64,000 bases of DNA from Tissierella sp. MB52-C2 (GCF_030931715.1 NZ_CP133261.1:682001-746000), one strand, 5' to 3'; positions 9,115 to 18,430 are shown, counted from the first letter of the stretch. Numbers and translations: made by a program. The notes: generated from the sequence alone by a model not told the origin.

Positions 9115-9921
9115 TTACCACCTTTTCAGTTTATCTTCCAATAATGCTATCATCTTATACATTAATACTGATATAATAGCTAGGATAAATACACTCATCA
9201 TAACAATATCTAGCTTAAATACTTGGCCACCATAGACGATTAGATATCCTATACCAGCTTTAGAAACTAAAAATTCCCCCACTATTACGCCTACCCACGA
9301 CAATCCAATATTGATTTTTAAAGTATTAATAAGTGCGGGAATAGATGATGGAATCACTATTTTCTGTAGAATTTGCAGTTTAGTAGCACCAAAGGTATTT
9401 AATAGCCTTATTTGATCGTTATCTACTGATATAAAGCTTTCAAACATATTCATTATGGTAACTACTATAGATATGGTAATAGCCGTCACTATGATGCCAC
9501 TATATCCTGCACCAACCCAAATAATTATAATAGGTGCTAGGGCAGTTTTAGGAAGACTATTTAGCATTACTAAATAGGGATCTAACACTCTAGCCCAAAA
9601 ATCTGACCACCAAAGACCAATGGCTATGATGACACCTAATAATGTTCCACCTAAAAATCCTACTATAGTCTCCATTACTGAAATTCCAATATGATAGAAT
9701 AGATTACCCTGCTTCATATAATTTAAAAACAGCTTCCAAATTTGAGATGGATAACTGGTTAGAAATGTGTCTATCCAGTTAAAATAAGCTGCCACTTCCC
9801 ATAATAAAAGACTTAGTATTAAAATGCTTATTTGAGTTAAGAAGATATTTCTATTTTTTTTCTTCAGACTAACTAAATACTTTTCATGTTCTTTAGAAGG
9901 TTTTTGATTAGACATGTACAT
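9115..9921 (-). CDS. ABC importer permease, SsuC/TauC family
   Basis: The 268-residue membrane protein has six predicted helices and the EAA-like loop LNTFGATKLQILQKIVIPSS facing the cytoplasm. The family imports sulfonates, taurine, nitrate, aliphatic compounds or thiamine precursors. It overlaps the upstream ATPase by 14 bases, so the two are translationally coupled. GGAG precedes both ATG 9921 (4 bases) and ATG 9915 (10 bases), so the exact start is uncertain by two residues. No substrate-binding protein is encoded next to it. Confidence 0.88.
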   Translation of the reverse strand: MYMSNQKPSKEHEKYLVSLKKKNRNIFLTQISILILSLLLWEVAAYFNWIDTFLTSYPSQIWKLFLNYMKQGNLFYHIGISVMETIVGFLGGTLLGVIIAIGLWWSDFWARVLDPYLVMLNSLPKTALAPIIIIWVGAGYSGIIVTAITISIVVTIMNMFESFISVDNDQIRLLNTFGATKLQILQKIVIPSSIPALINTLKINIGLSWVGVIVGEFLVSKAGIGYLIVYGGQVFKLDIVMMSVFILAIISVLMYKMIALLEDKLKRW

Positions 9922-10684
9922 CCAACTCCTTCCATATCTTATTGAAGTAATATCTAAATTCAGGCGCTTCCCTACATCCTAAAGGGGTTTCTCTCCCAAG
10001 TGGACAGGTTAATTTAATCTCTACAATTTCCTTTATTGTTGAGGGTCTATTGGAAAGGATAACAATTCTATCTGATAAACTAATGGCTTCGGCTATATCG
10101 TGAGTTACCAATAGACCAGTTTTTTGTTCTTTTTTTAAAATAGTACCAATTTCATCGGCTATGGCAAGTCTCGTTTGGTAATCTAAAGCAGAAAAAGGCT
10201 CATCTAAAAGAAGTAATTCTGGCTCTAATAAAAGAGTCCTAATTAAGGCAACTCTTTGTCTCATACCTCCAGATAACTGTCTAGGATATGAATATATAAA
10301 ATCTCCTAATCCATAATTATGAAGCATTTCTTTAGCAGTATTATAGACCTCTGAATTTAATTTCCCTTGAATTTCTAATCCAAGAACTACATTATTTAAA
10401 ATATTTCTCCATTCTAAAAGTTGATCTTTTTGAAACATATATCCAATATCACTACTAGATTTACTTACCTTCTTCCCATTTATCAATACATTTCCCTCAC
10501 TTGGCTCTATAAGTCCTGCTACTATTGATAATAGGGTAGATTTTCCACATCCGCTAGGACCGACGATTCCAACTATTTCACCCTTTGATATATTTAAATT
10601 TATATTTTTAATGGCTTCAGTTTCACCTTCTAAGCTGTGATAAGTCATTCCAATATTCTTAATCTCAACTAAAAGATTATCCAT
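9908..10684 (-). CDS. ABC importer ATPase, SsuB/TauB family
   Basis: The 258-residue ATPase has Walker A GPSGCGKSTL, Q-loop YMFQKDQLLEW, signature LSGGMRQRVALIR, Walker B LLLLDEPFSALD and H-loop VTHD. I chose ATG 10684 (MDNLLVEIKN) because GGGAGGTG lies 7 bases upstream; the ORF extends 6 codons further without a ribosome site. It pairs with the overlapping permease. The substrate cannot be assigned without the missing binding protein. Confidence 0.9.
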   Translation of the reverse strand: MDNLLVEIKNIGMTYHSLEGETEAIKNINLNISKGEIVGIVGPSGCGKSTLLSIVAGLIEPSEGNVLINGKKVSKSSSDIGYMFQKDQLLEWRNILNNVVLGLEIQGKLNSEVYNTAKEMLHNYGLGDFIYSYPRQLSGGMRQRVALIRTLLLEPELLLLDEPFSALDYQTRLAIADEIGTILKKEQKTGLLVTHDIAEAISLSDRIVILSNRPSTIKEIVEIKLTCPLGRETPLGCREAPEFRYYFNKIWKELDVHV

Positions 10685-10769
10685 AGATAAAACACCTCCC
10701 AAAATAAATATATAGTAATTTATTGTATTCTCAAGGAATGAAATATGTGAAGTTACAAAAATATTAATT

Positions 10770-10798
10770 TTGTCCTAAGCTGTAAAAGATGGTATAAT
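10770..10798 (+). promoter_or_regulatory. Sigma-A-type promoter of tdk
   Basis: TTGTCC (10770-10775), a 17-base spacer, then a perfect TATAAT (10793-10798). It lies 32 bases before the thymidine kinase start. Confidence 0.7.
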
Positions 10799-10830
10799 AT
10801 TTCAGTACTAATATTAAGGAGGAATTCGTT

Positions 10831-11400
10831 TTGCATCAATATAAAGGAAAATTAATTATACATACAGGCTCCATGTTTTCAGGAAAGACTTCAAGCTTAG
10901 AAAAGGATGTAAAGAGATTTAATATAGCTAAATATAAAACTGTTGCCTTTAAACCATCAGTAGACACTAGATATCCTAACTCAGAAATAAGAACCCATGA
11001 TGACATCACTTTAAATGCAGTAATTGTAAACAATATATCCGAAATATGTGAGTACTGCAAACTACATGATCCAGATGTTGTAGCCATAGACGAAGTGCAA
11101 TTCTTAGGAGGAAAAATAGAAGAGATTACAGATGTCATAAATAAGCTTTTAGAAAAAAATAAAACTGTTATACTGGCAGGTCTTGACATGGACTTTACTG
11201 GACAAGCCTTTGAAATAGTAAAGGAACTTATGCCTATGGCAGATTATCTATATAAACATCATGCAGTATGTGCTAAATGTGGTATAGATGCTTGGGTAAG
11301 TCATAGAAAAACTAAGGCTCAGGAAAGAATAGTAATAGGAGCAACAGATGAATACGAGCCTCTTTGTAGAAAATGTTTTTTAGAAGAACAGAAGGGATAG
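10831..11400 (+). CDS. tdk: Thymidine kinase
   Basis: This 189-residue TK1-type enzyme phosphorylates thymidine to dTMP in the salvage pathway. Visible features: P-loop GSMFSGKTSSL (residues about 12-22), Walker B-like VVAIDEVQFLGG with the catalytic Glu, the lasso region ADYLYKHHAVCAKCG, and a second Cys pair (CRKC) completing the structural zinc site. Length is normal for the family. The start is TTG at 10831, after AAGGAGG; no better in-frame ATG fits the conserved N-terminus. Confidence 0.95.
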   Translation: MHQYKGKLIIHTGSMFSGKTSSLEKDVKRFNIAKYKTVAFKPSVDTRYPNSEIRTHDDITLNAVIVNNISEICEYCKLHDPDVVAIDEVQFLGGKIEEITDVINKLLEKNKTVILAGLDMDFTGQAFEIVKELMPMADYLYKHHAVCAKCGIDAWVSHRKTKAQERIVIGATDEYEPLCRKCFLEEQKG

Positions 11401-11409
11401 GTGATATAG

Positions 11410-12234
11410 ATGGAGAGGTATATAAAATTTGAGCCTTCAAAGGAGCCACTATATAATAGATGCAATAAAGAAGAGATGTATTTATTTCATAAAGATAAGC
11501 TTATGGTAGAAGTAAAAGGAGAAAAATATATTATACCTAATGGAGAAGATATAAAAAGGCTTGATTTGAAGGTTAATCATCTTCAATGCCTGGGAGCCTA
11601 TGATGGAGCAGATTGTTATTCTGGAGAAATCGAAGAAATTAAAGATAATAAGTATAAGTTTATAGATTTAAGAACTTATTCTAAAGATATAAGTCATGAA
11701 GAGTTTTTAGTTGGAGCTAAGGCATTGCTTTTATTGAACCATGTAAGGGAGAATCAGAGATGTGGAGTATGTGGCTCCCAGATGATTATGAAAGTCAGTG
11801 GAAATGATAGAGCGATGATTTGTACAAATTGCGATAATATGGTATGGCCTAAAACTGCTCCTGCCATAATTGTTGCAGTTATAAAGGAAGATAGGCTATT
11901 ATTAGCCCATAACAAAATGTTTCCAGAGGGGATGTATAGTGTACTAGCAGGATTTGTAGAAATGGGAGAGACTTTTGAAGACTGTGTAAAAAGAGAAGTC
12001 TTTGAAGAAGTAGGTATTAAAGTACATAATATTAAATATTTTGGGTCCCAACCTTGGCCATTTCCAAATTCTATGATGATTGGATTTACGGCAGAATATC
12101 TTGATGGAGAAATAAAAGTGGATAATGAAGAAATCGTAGATGCTAAATGGTTTTCAAAGGAAGAAGTCAAAGAAATATCTAGAAAATCTATTAGTATAAG
12201 CAGTGAATTAGTAGAATGGTTTTTAAATAGATAA
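11410..12234 (+). CDS. nudC: NAD(+) diphosphatase / NAD-decapping Nudix hydrolase
   Basis: The 274-residue protein has a four-Cys zinc ribbon (CGVCG then CTNC, about 120-140). Next come the Nudix box GFVEMGETFEDCVKREVFEE and the NudC-specific SQPWPFPNSMM motif. It hydrolyses NAD(H) to NMN(H) and AMP and can remove NAD caps from RNA 5' ends. It starts 9 bases after the tdk stop, so the two form an operon. The final terminator or readthrough toward the ABC-F gene is unclear. Confidence 0.93.
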   Translation: MERYIKFEPSKEPLYNRCNKEEMYLFHKDKLMVEVKGEKYIIPNGEDIKRLDLKVNHLQCLGAYDGADCYSGEIEEIKDNKYKFIDLRTYSKDISHEEFLVGAKALLLLNHVRENQRCGVCGSQMIMKVSGNDRAMICTNCDNMVWPKTAPAIIVAVIKEDRLLLAHNKMFPEGMYSVLAGFVEMGETFEDCVKREVFEEVGIKVHNIKYFGSQPWPFPNSMMIGFTAEYLDGEIKVDNEEIVDAKWFSKEEVKEISRKSISISSELVEWFLNR

Positions 12235-12241
12235 AATCTTC

Positions 12242-12270
12242 TTGCAAAATTAAGTGATTTGTGATAATAT
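12242..12270 (+). promoter_or_regulatory. Promoter of the ABC-F gene leader
   Basis: TTGCAA (12242-12247), a 17-base spacer, then TAATAT (12265-12270). Transcription from here would give a leader of roughly 235 bases before the ABC-F start. Confidence 0.65.
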
Positions 12271-12296
12271 TTAGTTAATTTTAATAATAGAAAAGG

Positions 12297-12507
12297 ATGG
12301 ATACTAGAACAATGAGAATATAATCCCTTTAATTAAAGAACAATTTGGTTTTAAAAAATACTACCTATTTAATAGGTTTATTTTGGCATACAAATGTTCT
12401 GAAGGTGATTATAATCATTTATTATTCTTAAATTAACCTATATAGGTTGGTTTATTCCTTTTGCAATAATAACGAAATTAATCCCTTCAGATATAATCAG
12501 GAGGGAT
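12297..12507 (+). promoter_or_regulatory. Candidate attenuator leader of the ABC-F gene, with a very short upstream ORF
   Basis: A tiny ORF (12297-12323, MDTRTMRI, or just MRI from ATG 12312) follows AAAAGGATGG. Its stop runs into an anti-SD-like ATCCCT (12323-12328). A second ATCCCT (12481-12486) can pair perfectly with AGGGAT (12502-12507) inside the ABC-F ribosome site, masking it. Between them, ATAGGTT (12372-12378) and AACCTAT (12435-12441) can pair with each other or in local hairpins, including the 14-base palindrome 12435-12448. This resembles antibiotic-sensing leaders of resistance ABC-F genes; the mechanism is inferred. Confidence 0.45.
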
Positions 12508-12511
12508 TTTT

Positions 12512-14131
12512 ATGTTAATTTTAGATATAAATAATTTAAAGAAGTATTTTGGTAATAGACTTGTATTAGATATTAAGGATTTAAAAGTATATTCCAATGA
12601 TAAACTAGGTTTAGTTGGATTAAATGGTTGTGGAAAAACCACATTATTGAATTTAATTTCAGGAGAAATTAGTCCAGATAATGGAACCATAAGAACAAAT
12701 ATTAAGCCATTTTATATTAAACAACTAGAAGATAGTCCAAATAAGGAAGTAGATGGTGAGTATATAGGTAAATTGGGATTAAAGGATAAGAATAAGGAAT
12801 TTATGAGTGGTGGGGAGTTGACTAGGCTAAAAATTGCTAAGTTTTTAACTGAAAATCGTAAATTCCTCATTGCAGATGAACCAACTTCAAACTTGGATAC
12901 TGAGGGAATAGATATATTAATAGAGAAATTAATTAGCTTTCAAGGAGCTATGATTATTACTTCTCACGACAGAGATTTATTAGATAAAGTATGTAATAAG
13001 ATAGTAGAACTTGAAGATGGAAAAATTAAAATATATGAAGGAAATTACTCTCATTATAAGACTCAAAAAGAGTTGGAAAGAAAGACCCAAGAGCTAGAAT
13101 ATGAGAAGTATATTAATGAAAAAAGAAGATTAGAAAAAAATTTAATTGATACTAAGACAAAATCAGATAAAATAAAAAGTTCACCTAAAAGAATGGGAAA
13201 TTCTGAAGCTAGACTTCATAAAATGGGTGGGCAAACTGCCAAGAAAAAACTAGATAATAAGGTAAAGGCAGTGGCTTCTAGAATAGACAAACTAGAGGTA
13301 AAGGATAAACTAAGAGAAATAGATAAAATAAAAGTAGATATTAGTGAGAATGAGATTTTTTCTAAAATAGTTATTGAAGGTAAAAGCCTTACTAAATCTT
13401 TTGGGAAGAGAACACTATTCAAAAACTCTAATTTTCAAATATATAACAAAGCTAAGGTTGCTTTAATTGGTGATAATGGTAGTGGAAAGACTACATTACT
13501 AAAAATGATAATGGAAAATGAGGATAATATTAGTATTTCTAAGAAGGCTAATATAGGCTATTTTAGTCAAAACTTAAATATTTTAGATGAAAATAAAACT
13601 ATAATAGAAAATCTACTTGAAGTAGGTTTAGAACAAGATGCAAGAGATATTTTAGCTAGATTTCTTTTTAAACGAGATGATGTATATAAAAAGGTGAGTG
13701 TGCTAAGTGGAGGAGAAAAAGTAAAGGTATCTTTGGCAAAAATACTACTTAGTGATTTTAATATATTAATATTAGATGAACCTACTAATTATTTAGATAT
13801 ATATTCAGTTGAGGCGGTGGAAGAAGCCTTAATAAATTACGGTGGTACATTATTATTTGTTTCTCATGATAGAAGATTAATTGAAAATGTGGCAGATACC
13901 ATAATGTATATTGAAAACAAGCAGATCAATACTTTCCAGGGAAATTTCAATGATTACAATAATAAATTTGATGACTTTGAAGATAAGGATATTGTATATA
14001 AGAAAGCTATATTAGAGAATAGACTAAGTGAAGTAATAGGACTTATTTCTATTGCTACAAAAGTAGAGGAAAAGGAAAAGCTTGATATGGAATATATGAA
14101 CATATTAAAAGAATTAAATAAAATTAGATAA
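12512..14131 (+). CDS. ABC-F family ATPase, probable ribosome-protection type
   Basis: The 539-residue soluble protein has two ABC domains. The first has Walker A GLNGCGKTTL, signature MSGGELTRLKIA and Walker B FLIADEPTSNLD. The second has Walker A GDNGSGKTTL, signature LSGGEKVKVSLA and Walker B ILILDEPTNYLD. They are joined by a long charged interdomain linker containing KSSPKRMGNSEARLHK, which resembles the Vga/Msr/Lsa-type antibiotic-resistance ABC-F proteins. Such proteins bind the ribosomal E site and dislodge drugs at the peptidyl transferase centre. No transmembrane segments. The structured leader supports drug-inducible expression. A housekeeping ABC-F translation factor cannot be ruled out. 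Confidence 0.85.
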   Translation: MLILDINNLKKYFGNRLVLDIKDLKVYSNDKLGLVGLNGCGKTTLLNLISGEISPDNGTIRTNIKPFYIKQLEDSPNKEVDGEYIGKLGLKDKNKEFMSGGELTRLKIAKFLTENRKFLIADEPTSNLDTEGIDILIEKLISFQGAMIITSHDRDLLDKVCNKIVELEDGKIKIYEGNYSHYKTQKELERKTQELEYEKYINEKRRLEKNLIDTKTKSDKIKSSPKRMGNSEARLHKMGGQTAKKKLDNKVKAVASRIDKLEVKDKLREIDKIKVDISENEIFSKIVIEGKSLTKSFGKRTLFKNSNFQIYNKAKVALIGDNGSGKTTLLKMIMENEDNISISKKANIGYFSQNLNILDENKTIIENLLEVGLEQDARDILARFLFKRDDVYKKVSVLSGGEKVKVSLAKILLSDFNILILDEPTNYLDIYSVEAVEEALINYGGTLLFVSHDRRLIENVADTIMYIENKQINTFQGNFNDYNNKFDDFEDKDIVYKKAILENRLSEVIGLISIATKVEEKEKLDMEYMNILKELNKIR

Positions 14132-14147
14132 GATAAGGTGATAATAT

Positions 14148-14849
14148 ATGAAATATGTAGTCAGTGATATACATGGAAGACTAGATAGACTAAAAAGACT
14201 TAGTGAAACTATTGAGCTTGGTTGTGGAGATACACTTTATATAATCGGAGACCTAGTAGATAGAGGGGATAAACCTATAGAAACTATAGAGTTTGTAATG
14301 AATCATCCACAGATAGAAGTAATCATGGGAAACCATGATGAGATGATGCTTTATGCACTTAAATATAAGGACGAGAAGCAGATAGAAAGATGGGGAAGAA
14401 ATGGCTGCGAACCTACTATAGAAGGATTTAATAAAAGAACCTTAGAAGAACAAGAAAAGATTTTATCCTATATAGAAAACTTACCATATTTTAAGATAAT
14501 AGATAATAAGTTTCTATTAGTCCATGCTGGTTTTGAACCAGAAAGATTGATTGAAAGTTTAAAAGAGAAATCATTAGAAGATGCTTTAGTTGAACAAAGG
14601 GATAGACTTGTTTGGGTAAGAGATGATTTTATAAAATCCAAAGGTTTGGATAATCTAATCACCATATTTGGGCATTCTCCTAGAAGATATATAGATAAAG
14701 TACTTGAAGTAGAATCAAAAATACCTTATGAAATTTGGTTTGATGAAGTTCATAGGGATAAAATAGGTATAGATACGGGAAATTGTTATGATGATGGAAG
14801 AATGACTTGTTTAAGGTTAGATGATTATAAGGTGTTTTATATTGAGTAA
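14148..14849 (+). CDS. Metallophosphoesterase, serine/threonine phosphatase-like
   Basis: The 233-residue protein carries the calcineurin-like signature: SDIHGRLDRL (metal ligands Asp, His), IIGDLVDRGDKP and MGNHDEMML, followed by LVHAGFEP and a late FGHSP motif. This layout matches bacterial PrpA/PrpE-type protein phosphatases with a dinuclear metal centre. The start follows the ABC-F stop by 16 bases with AAGGTG as ribosome site. The substrate could be phosphoprotein or a nucleotide. Confidence 0.87.
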   Translation: MKYVVSDIHGRLDRLKRLSETIELGCGDTLYIIGDLVDRGDKPIETIEFVMNHPQIEVIMGNHDEMMLYALKYKDEKQIERWGRNGCEPTIEGFNKRTLEEQEKILSYIENLPYFKIIDNKFLLVHAGFEPERLIESLKEKSLEDALVEQRDRLVWVRDDFIKSKGLDNLITIFGHSPRRYIDKVLEVESKIPYEIWFDEVHRDKIGIDTGNCYDDGRMTCLRLDDYKVFYIE

Positions 14850-14852
14850 TAA

Positions 14853-14895
14853 TATAGGATGTTTCCTTAAAAAAAAGATAAGGAAACATCCTATA
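14853..14895. terminator. Bidirectional terminator between convergent genes
   Basis: A perfect 16-bp stem (14853-14868 with 14880-14895) has an A-rich 11-base loop, between the forward phosphatase and reverse S41 peptidase genes. Confidence 0.75.
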
Positions 14896-14897
14896 AT

Positions 14898-16127
14898 TTA
14901 ATTATTTAGAATATATTGAATTGCTTCATCTGTTTTATAACTAGTGCCGATTGTAGGATCTATCTCTATATCAGGAGTAGTCTGTACTTCTTCATTTATA
15001 GTTCCGTCACCATTTAGAGCTAGTAGACTGCTAAAACGTACTACTATACCGCTATTGGGTAAAGAAAAGAACAATGGATCTATTCCAATACCATCTCCAC
15101 CAGTAGTGGAGCCTACCAAGGTTGCAAAACCACTATCCTTACAAAAACTGGCAAAGCTTTCTGAAGATGAATAAACAGCTTTATCTACTAATAAATATAT
15201 TTTACCATTAAAATTCACGGGGTCTTTTGGAACTACTACTCTGCTAGATATATAATAATAGTCAAAATCTGTATTTACCTCTTCTGGAAAATCTTCTAAA
15301 ATACTTTTTGCTATGCTTGTTACAGGGGACTGTTTTATTCTCCTTGCCTTATAAAAAGATTTTCCATATTTACCCCTCGTAAAAATATAGTTATCTACAG
15401 ATGTTCTTTCTTTAGCTAAAGGCTCTATAACATTTTCTATCCAATATAAATCATCACCACCGCTATTACCTCTGATGTCTATAATTAATTTATTATAATC
15501 TTTGATTTTTTCATAGAAATTTCTAATTTCTTTGCCGTCTTCTTCAATTTTTTCACCATTCATTTGATTGATTTGCAAATAGGCTACTTGATTAGGTGTA
15601 ATAATATCTGAAATGAAAGCTGGAGTATTAAGATTAAAGAATCCTTGTTTTTTTGTATCTGCAGATTCATTTTCCTTAAATCCATACCATTCAAGAACAG
15701 TTTTATTTTTAAATACTTTAGCCCATGGTTTAAGAGATTTTCCCTGCTTAGGATTGGTATATACGGTGTAATATCTTGTGAAATTTTCTTTATCTATTAC
15801 GTGAGTATGACCGTTGTTCAAATCTTTTACTATGGCAGAAATATTATACATAAAATCCATATCACTGTTGGAAGCTTTGATTAATTCTATATATTTTGTC
15901 TTTTGTTCTAGCCAATTAATACCATTAACTCTTTCATTAACCTTTAAAAAAGGATAATTATCAGAAATTATTGTGTATAGGTATTCAAAGTCCTCAAGCT
16001 TTTCTTCCATAGATAATTCTGTAGAAGTATTTATATTATTTACTTCTTGTGTGCAACCAGCTAAGCCACCAAATACTGATACAATCAATAAAATATACAC
16101 TAAGAATCTTTTCCCAATAAAATTCAA
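14898..16127 (-). CDS. S41 family peptidase lipoprotein
   Basis: The 409-residue protein has a signal peptide and lipobox (VFGGLAGC; Cys 25). A tail-specific-protease-like domain follows with IIDIRGNSGGDDLYWIEN and the catalytic serine in LLVDKAVYSSSESFASFC. No PDZ domain is evident, as in the DUF/C-terminal processing peptidase relatives from Firmicutes. It is probably anchored on the outer membrane face and processes exported proteins. The start is TTG, with GGGGAG upstream; the conserved signal peptide supports it. Confidence 0.87.
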   Translation of the reverse strand: MNFIGKRFLVYILLIVSVFGGLAGCTQEVNNINTSTELSMEEKLEDFEYLYTIISDNYPFLKVNERVNGINWLEQKTKYIELIKASNSDMDFMYNISAIVKDLNNGHTHVIDKENFTRYYTVYTNPKQGKSLKPWAKVFKNKTVLEWYGFKENESADTKKQGFFNLNTPAFISDIITPNQVAYLQINQMNGEKIEEDGKEIRNFYEKIKDYNKLIIDIRGNSGGDDLYWIENVIEPLAKERTSVDNYIFTRGKYGKSFYKARRIKQSPVTSIAKSILEDFPEEVNTDFDYYYISSRVVVPKDPVNFNGKIYLLVDKAVYSSSESFASFCKDSGFATLVGSTTGGDGIGIDPLFFSLPNSGIVVRFSSLLALNGDGTINEEVQTTPDIEIDPTIGTSYKTDEAIQYILNN

Positions 16128-16196
16128 AACTATCTCCCCTTTTTTAATTAATATATTTTATTAAAGAAAAATTCCTATAAGAATTTTCTTATTTAT

Positions 16197-17534
16197 CTAT
16201 TTTTGTCTAAATCTAACGTCTCCAGCTGAAGTACTAATATCAATAGATTTTTCCCCTGAACCTATTGTAGCTCTAAATCTGCCCTTATCGTTTTCTTGTA
16301 TATTCATATTTCCAAATGTGATAAAGTCACCTGAAGAAGTAGTGCCTTGGATAGTGTAACTAGGATTATCACCTAAGCTAATAGATATATCACCAGAAGT
16401 AGTGGATAATTTCATATTTTCTTTTGTGTTTTTATTATCTAAAGAAATACGACCAGAGCTAGTAGATATTTTAAGTTCACCTATACAATTTTCTAATTCT
16501 ATATCTCCAGAAGTAGCTGATAGGTCTAATTTTTGACCCTCAACATTCTTGAACCTTTGTTCGCCGGCACTAGTAGATACTTTAAGTTCACCTACACAAT
16601 CTTCTAATTCTATATCTCCAGAAGTAGCTGATAAATCTAACTTTTGACTTTCAACATTTTTAAATCTTTGTTCGCCAGAGCTAGACTCACATTCAACTTC
16701 ACCTTTAGAATTTTTTAATGTAATGTCTCCAGAAGTAGCAATCAAAGTTAATTTATTACCCTCAAGGTTTTCAAGTTTCTGTTCACCAGAACTGGATGAA
16801 ATATTAAAGTATTCTCCAGTTAGATCTTTCATATAAATATCTCCAGAAGAAGCAGAAACATCAAAGTTACCATTGTAAGATTTTGGTACAAATATCTCTA
16901 AAACAACATTAGAATCTACTATAGAATAACTATTTTTATTTGTTTTAAGTTTAATATTTAAACTATTAGATATTTTTTCCACATTTAAAACTGGTACTAC
17001 ATTGGTTTTCATTTTACCATAATAATGAATACCAACATCATCTCTTTCTTCAGAAGTTATCTTAACATCAATAAACTCAGGAGAAACTATTATAGTATCT
17101 ATTCCAGTTATTTCAGCTTGATTTTCTTCATCAACAGTCTCCCATTTTAAATTTCTGGAATTTATACCGAACCAGTTCCAGTTACCCAAAAATGATTTAT
17201 TTCTTTCCTTGATGTTAACACCATTTAAGCCAATAGAAACTTGCTCATCTCCATCCTTAACTTTGACTCCATCCCAGCCAATAGAAACTCCATCATCTCC
17301 ATCATTGACTTTAATGCCGTTCCAACCAATAGAAACTTGATCATCACCATCTTTAACTTCTATTCCGTCTGGACCTATTTTTATCGCCTCATTCCTAGAT
17401 TTAATGTTTAACAGCCTATTAAATCCAGAGCCTACAGATCTATAGTTGTCATTATATCTTAAAGATAGAAAGCCCACTCCAAGAGCTATTAAAGCAATTG
17501 CTGCTAAAATTGAAACAACTTTTTTAGTACTCAT
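16197..17534 (-). CDS. DUF4097 beta-helical envelope protein with internal repeats
   Basis: The 445-residue protein has one N-terminal membrane anchor (residues 7-25). Three 16-residue repeats follow (53-68, 69-84, 85-100; pattern IGxxGIxVxDGDxxVS). The C-terminal DUF4097 beta-helix is made of SATSGDIELE-like rungs, including two near-identical 37-residue units. DUF4097 (toast-rack-like) proteins typically follow PadR and HAAS/DUF1700 genes, as here, and are linked to envelope stress. Ribosome site AGGAGG. It follows the HAAS gene by 12 bases. Confidence 0.85.
   Translation of the reverse strand: MSTKKVVSILAAIALIALGVGFLSLRYNDNYRSVGSGFNRLLNIKSRNEAIKIGPDGIEVKDGDDQVSIGWNGIKVNDGDDGVSIGWDGVKVKDGDEQVSIGLNGVNIKERNKSFLGNWNWFGINSRNLKWETVDEENQAEITGIDTIIVSPEFIDVKITSEERDDVGIHYYGKMKTNVVPVLNVEKISNSLNIKLKTNKNSYSIVDSNVVLEIFVPKSYNGNFDVSASSGDIYMKDLTGEYFNISSSSGEQKLENLEGNKLTLIATSGDITLKNSKGEVECESSSGEQRFKNVESQKLDLSATSGDIELEDCVGELKVSTSAGEQRFKNVEGQKLDLSATSGDIELENCIGELKISTSSGRISLDNKNTKENMKLSTTSGDISISLGDNPSYTIQGTTSSGDFITFGNMNIQENDKGRFRATIGSGEKSIDISTSAGDVRFRQK
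16491..16712 (-). repeat. Two tandem 111-bp repeats within the DUF4097 gene
   Basis: The segment beginning TTCTAATTCTATATCTCC at 16491 recurs at 16602, a period of 111 bp (37 codons). Each copy encodes one GEL..STS.GEQRFKNVE.QKLDLSATSGDIELE turn. Differences are mostly silent or conservative, so the duplication looks recent. Confidence 0.8.
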
Positions 17535-17546
17535 TTCTTAAACCTC

Positions 17547-18116
17547 CTATTTATTAATTAATTCTAAATTCCATCTAATATATTTAAAGGTCAACTGATA
17601 TAACAGTTTTGTTAAGTATATAGACAATATTATTCCCAATGCACCTAATGCAAGTAAGCCTATACCAAAAGAGAGGGATGTAAGAATGTGGGGTGCAGGT
17701 ACCAGGGATAAAAAACTAAGCGGAGAACCAAATAAAATTGCAACTCCACCGGCTGTAATACCTATACCCATTCCATATGAACCAAGAAGAAGACCTACTA
17801 AGCCTAAATAGGGTCCTAATACTATTATTACATTAAAAGCTATTAAACCTAAGGTGATTAACAGTTTTCTCCCATCATTATTAGAATAATTCCCATTATT
17901 AATATTCCCGGTATCATGCGTTCCATATGTTGTTTTATAATTGCTTGCAACCTCTCTAGGATCACCTAATTCTTTAGATATTTCTTCTTCCGATTTACCC
18001 TTAGAAATACCTATGTGAAAATGTTCTTCATAATCTGATAAAATATCTTCTAATTCGAATATAGGTAATCCTTGTAGATAAAACCTTAGCCTATTTAAAT
18101 ATTCTTGCTTATTCAT
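17547..18116 (-). CDS. HAAS/DUF1700 domain membrane protein
   Basis: The 189-residue protein has an N-terminal HAAS signalling domain (residues 1-60: [50 protein letters not shown]). Several hydrophobic segments rich in Gly follow. HAAS domains sit between PadR regulators and DUF4097 proteins in Firmicutes and are thought to form a membrane sensing complex. Its ATG overlaps the padR stop by 4 bases. Confidence 0.87.
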   Translation of the reverse strand: MNKQEYLNRLRFYLQGLPIFELEDILSDYEEHFHIGISKGKSEEEISKELGDPREVASNYKTTYGTHDTGNINNGNYSNNDGRKLLITLGLIAFNVIIVLGPYLGLVGLLLGSYGMGIGITAGGVAILFGSPLSFLSLVPAPHILTSLSFGIGLLALGALGIILSIYLTKLLYQLTFKYIRWNLELINK

Positions 18117-18430
18117 GATAAATCACCTCTTAATATACTATTTACTCCATCGATAAAACTTTCCCATTCAATAACTAATTCTTCGAAAACCTCAGTACCC
18201 CTTGCAGTTAACTTGTAATATTTTCTGGGAGGTCCTTCTTGGGATTCCTCTAAATATGTTGTAACATAGCCTTCAGTTCTAAATTTTCTCAGTAGGGGAT
18301 ATATTGTTCCTTCTGAAATATTTATATACTGAGAGATATGTTCTACTAATTCATAGCCATAGAAATCTTTTTTATCTAGTAGTGAAAGAACACAAAGCTC
18401 TAATACACCTTTTTTAAATTGAATATTCAT
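18113..18430 (-). CDS. PadR family transcriptional regulator
   Basis: The roughly 105-residue winged-helix protein shows the PadR signature: [40 protein letters not shown] and [13 protein letters not shown]. It probably represses its own operon (padR-HAAS-DUF4097), relieved by envelope or drug signals. I place the start at ATG 18430, 8 bases after AGGAG; the ATG two codons upstream is only 2 bases from that site. Confidence 0.9.
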   Translation of the reverse strand: MNIQFKKGVLELCVLSLLDKKDFYGYELVEHISQYINISEGTIYPLLRKFRTEGYVTTYLEESQEGPPRKYYKLTARGTEVFEELVIEWESFIDGVNSILRGDLS

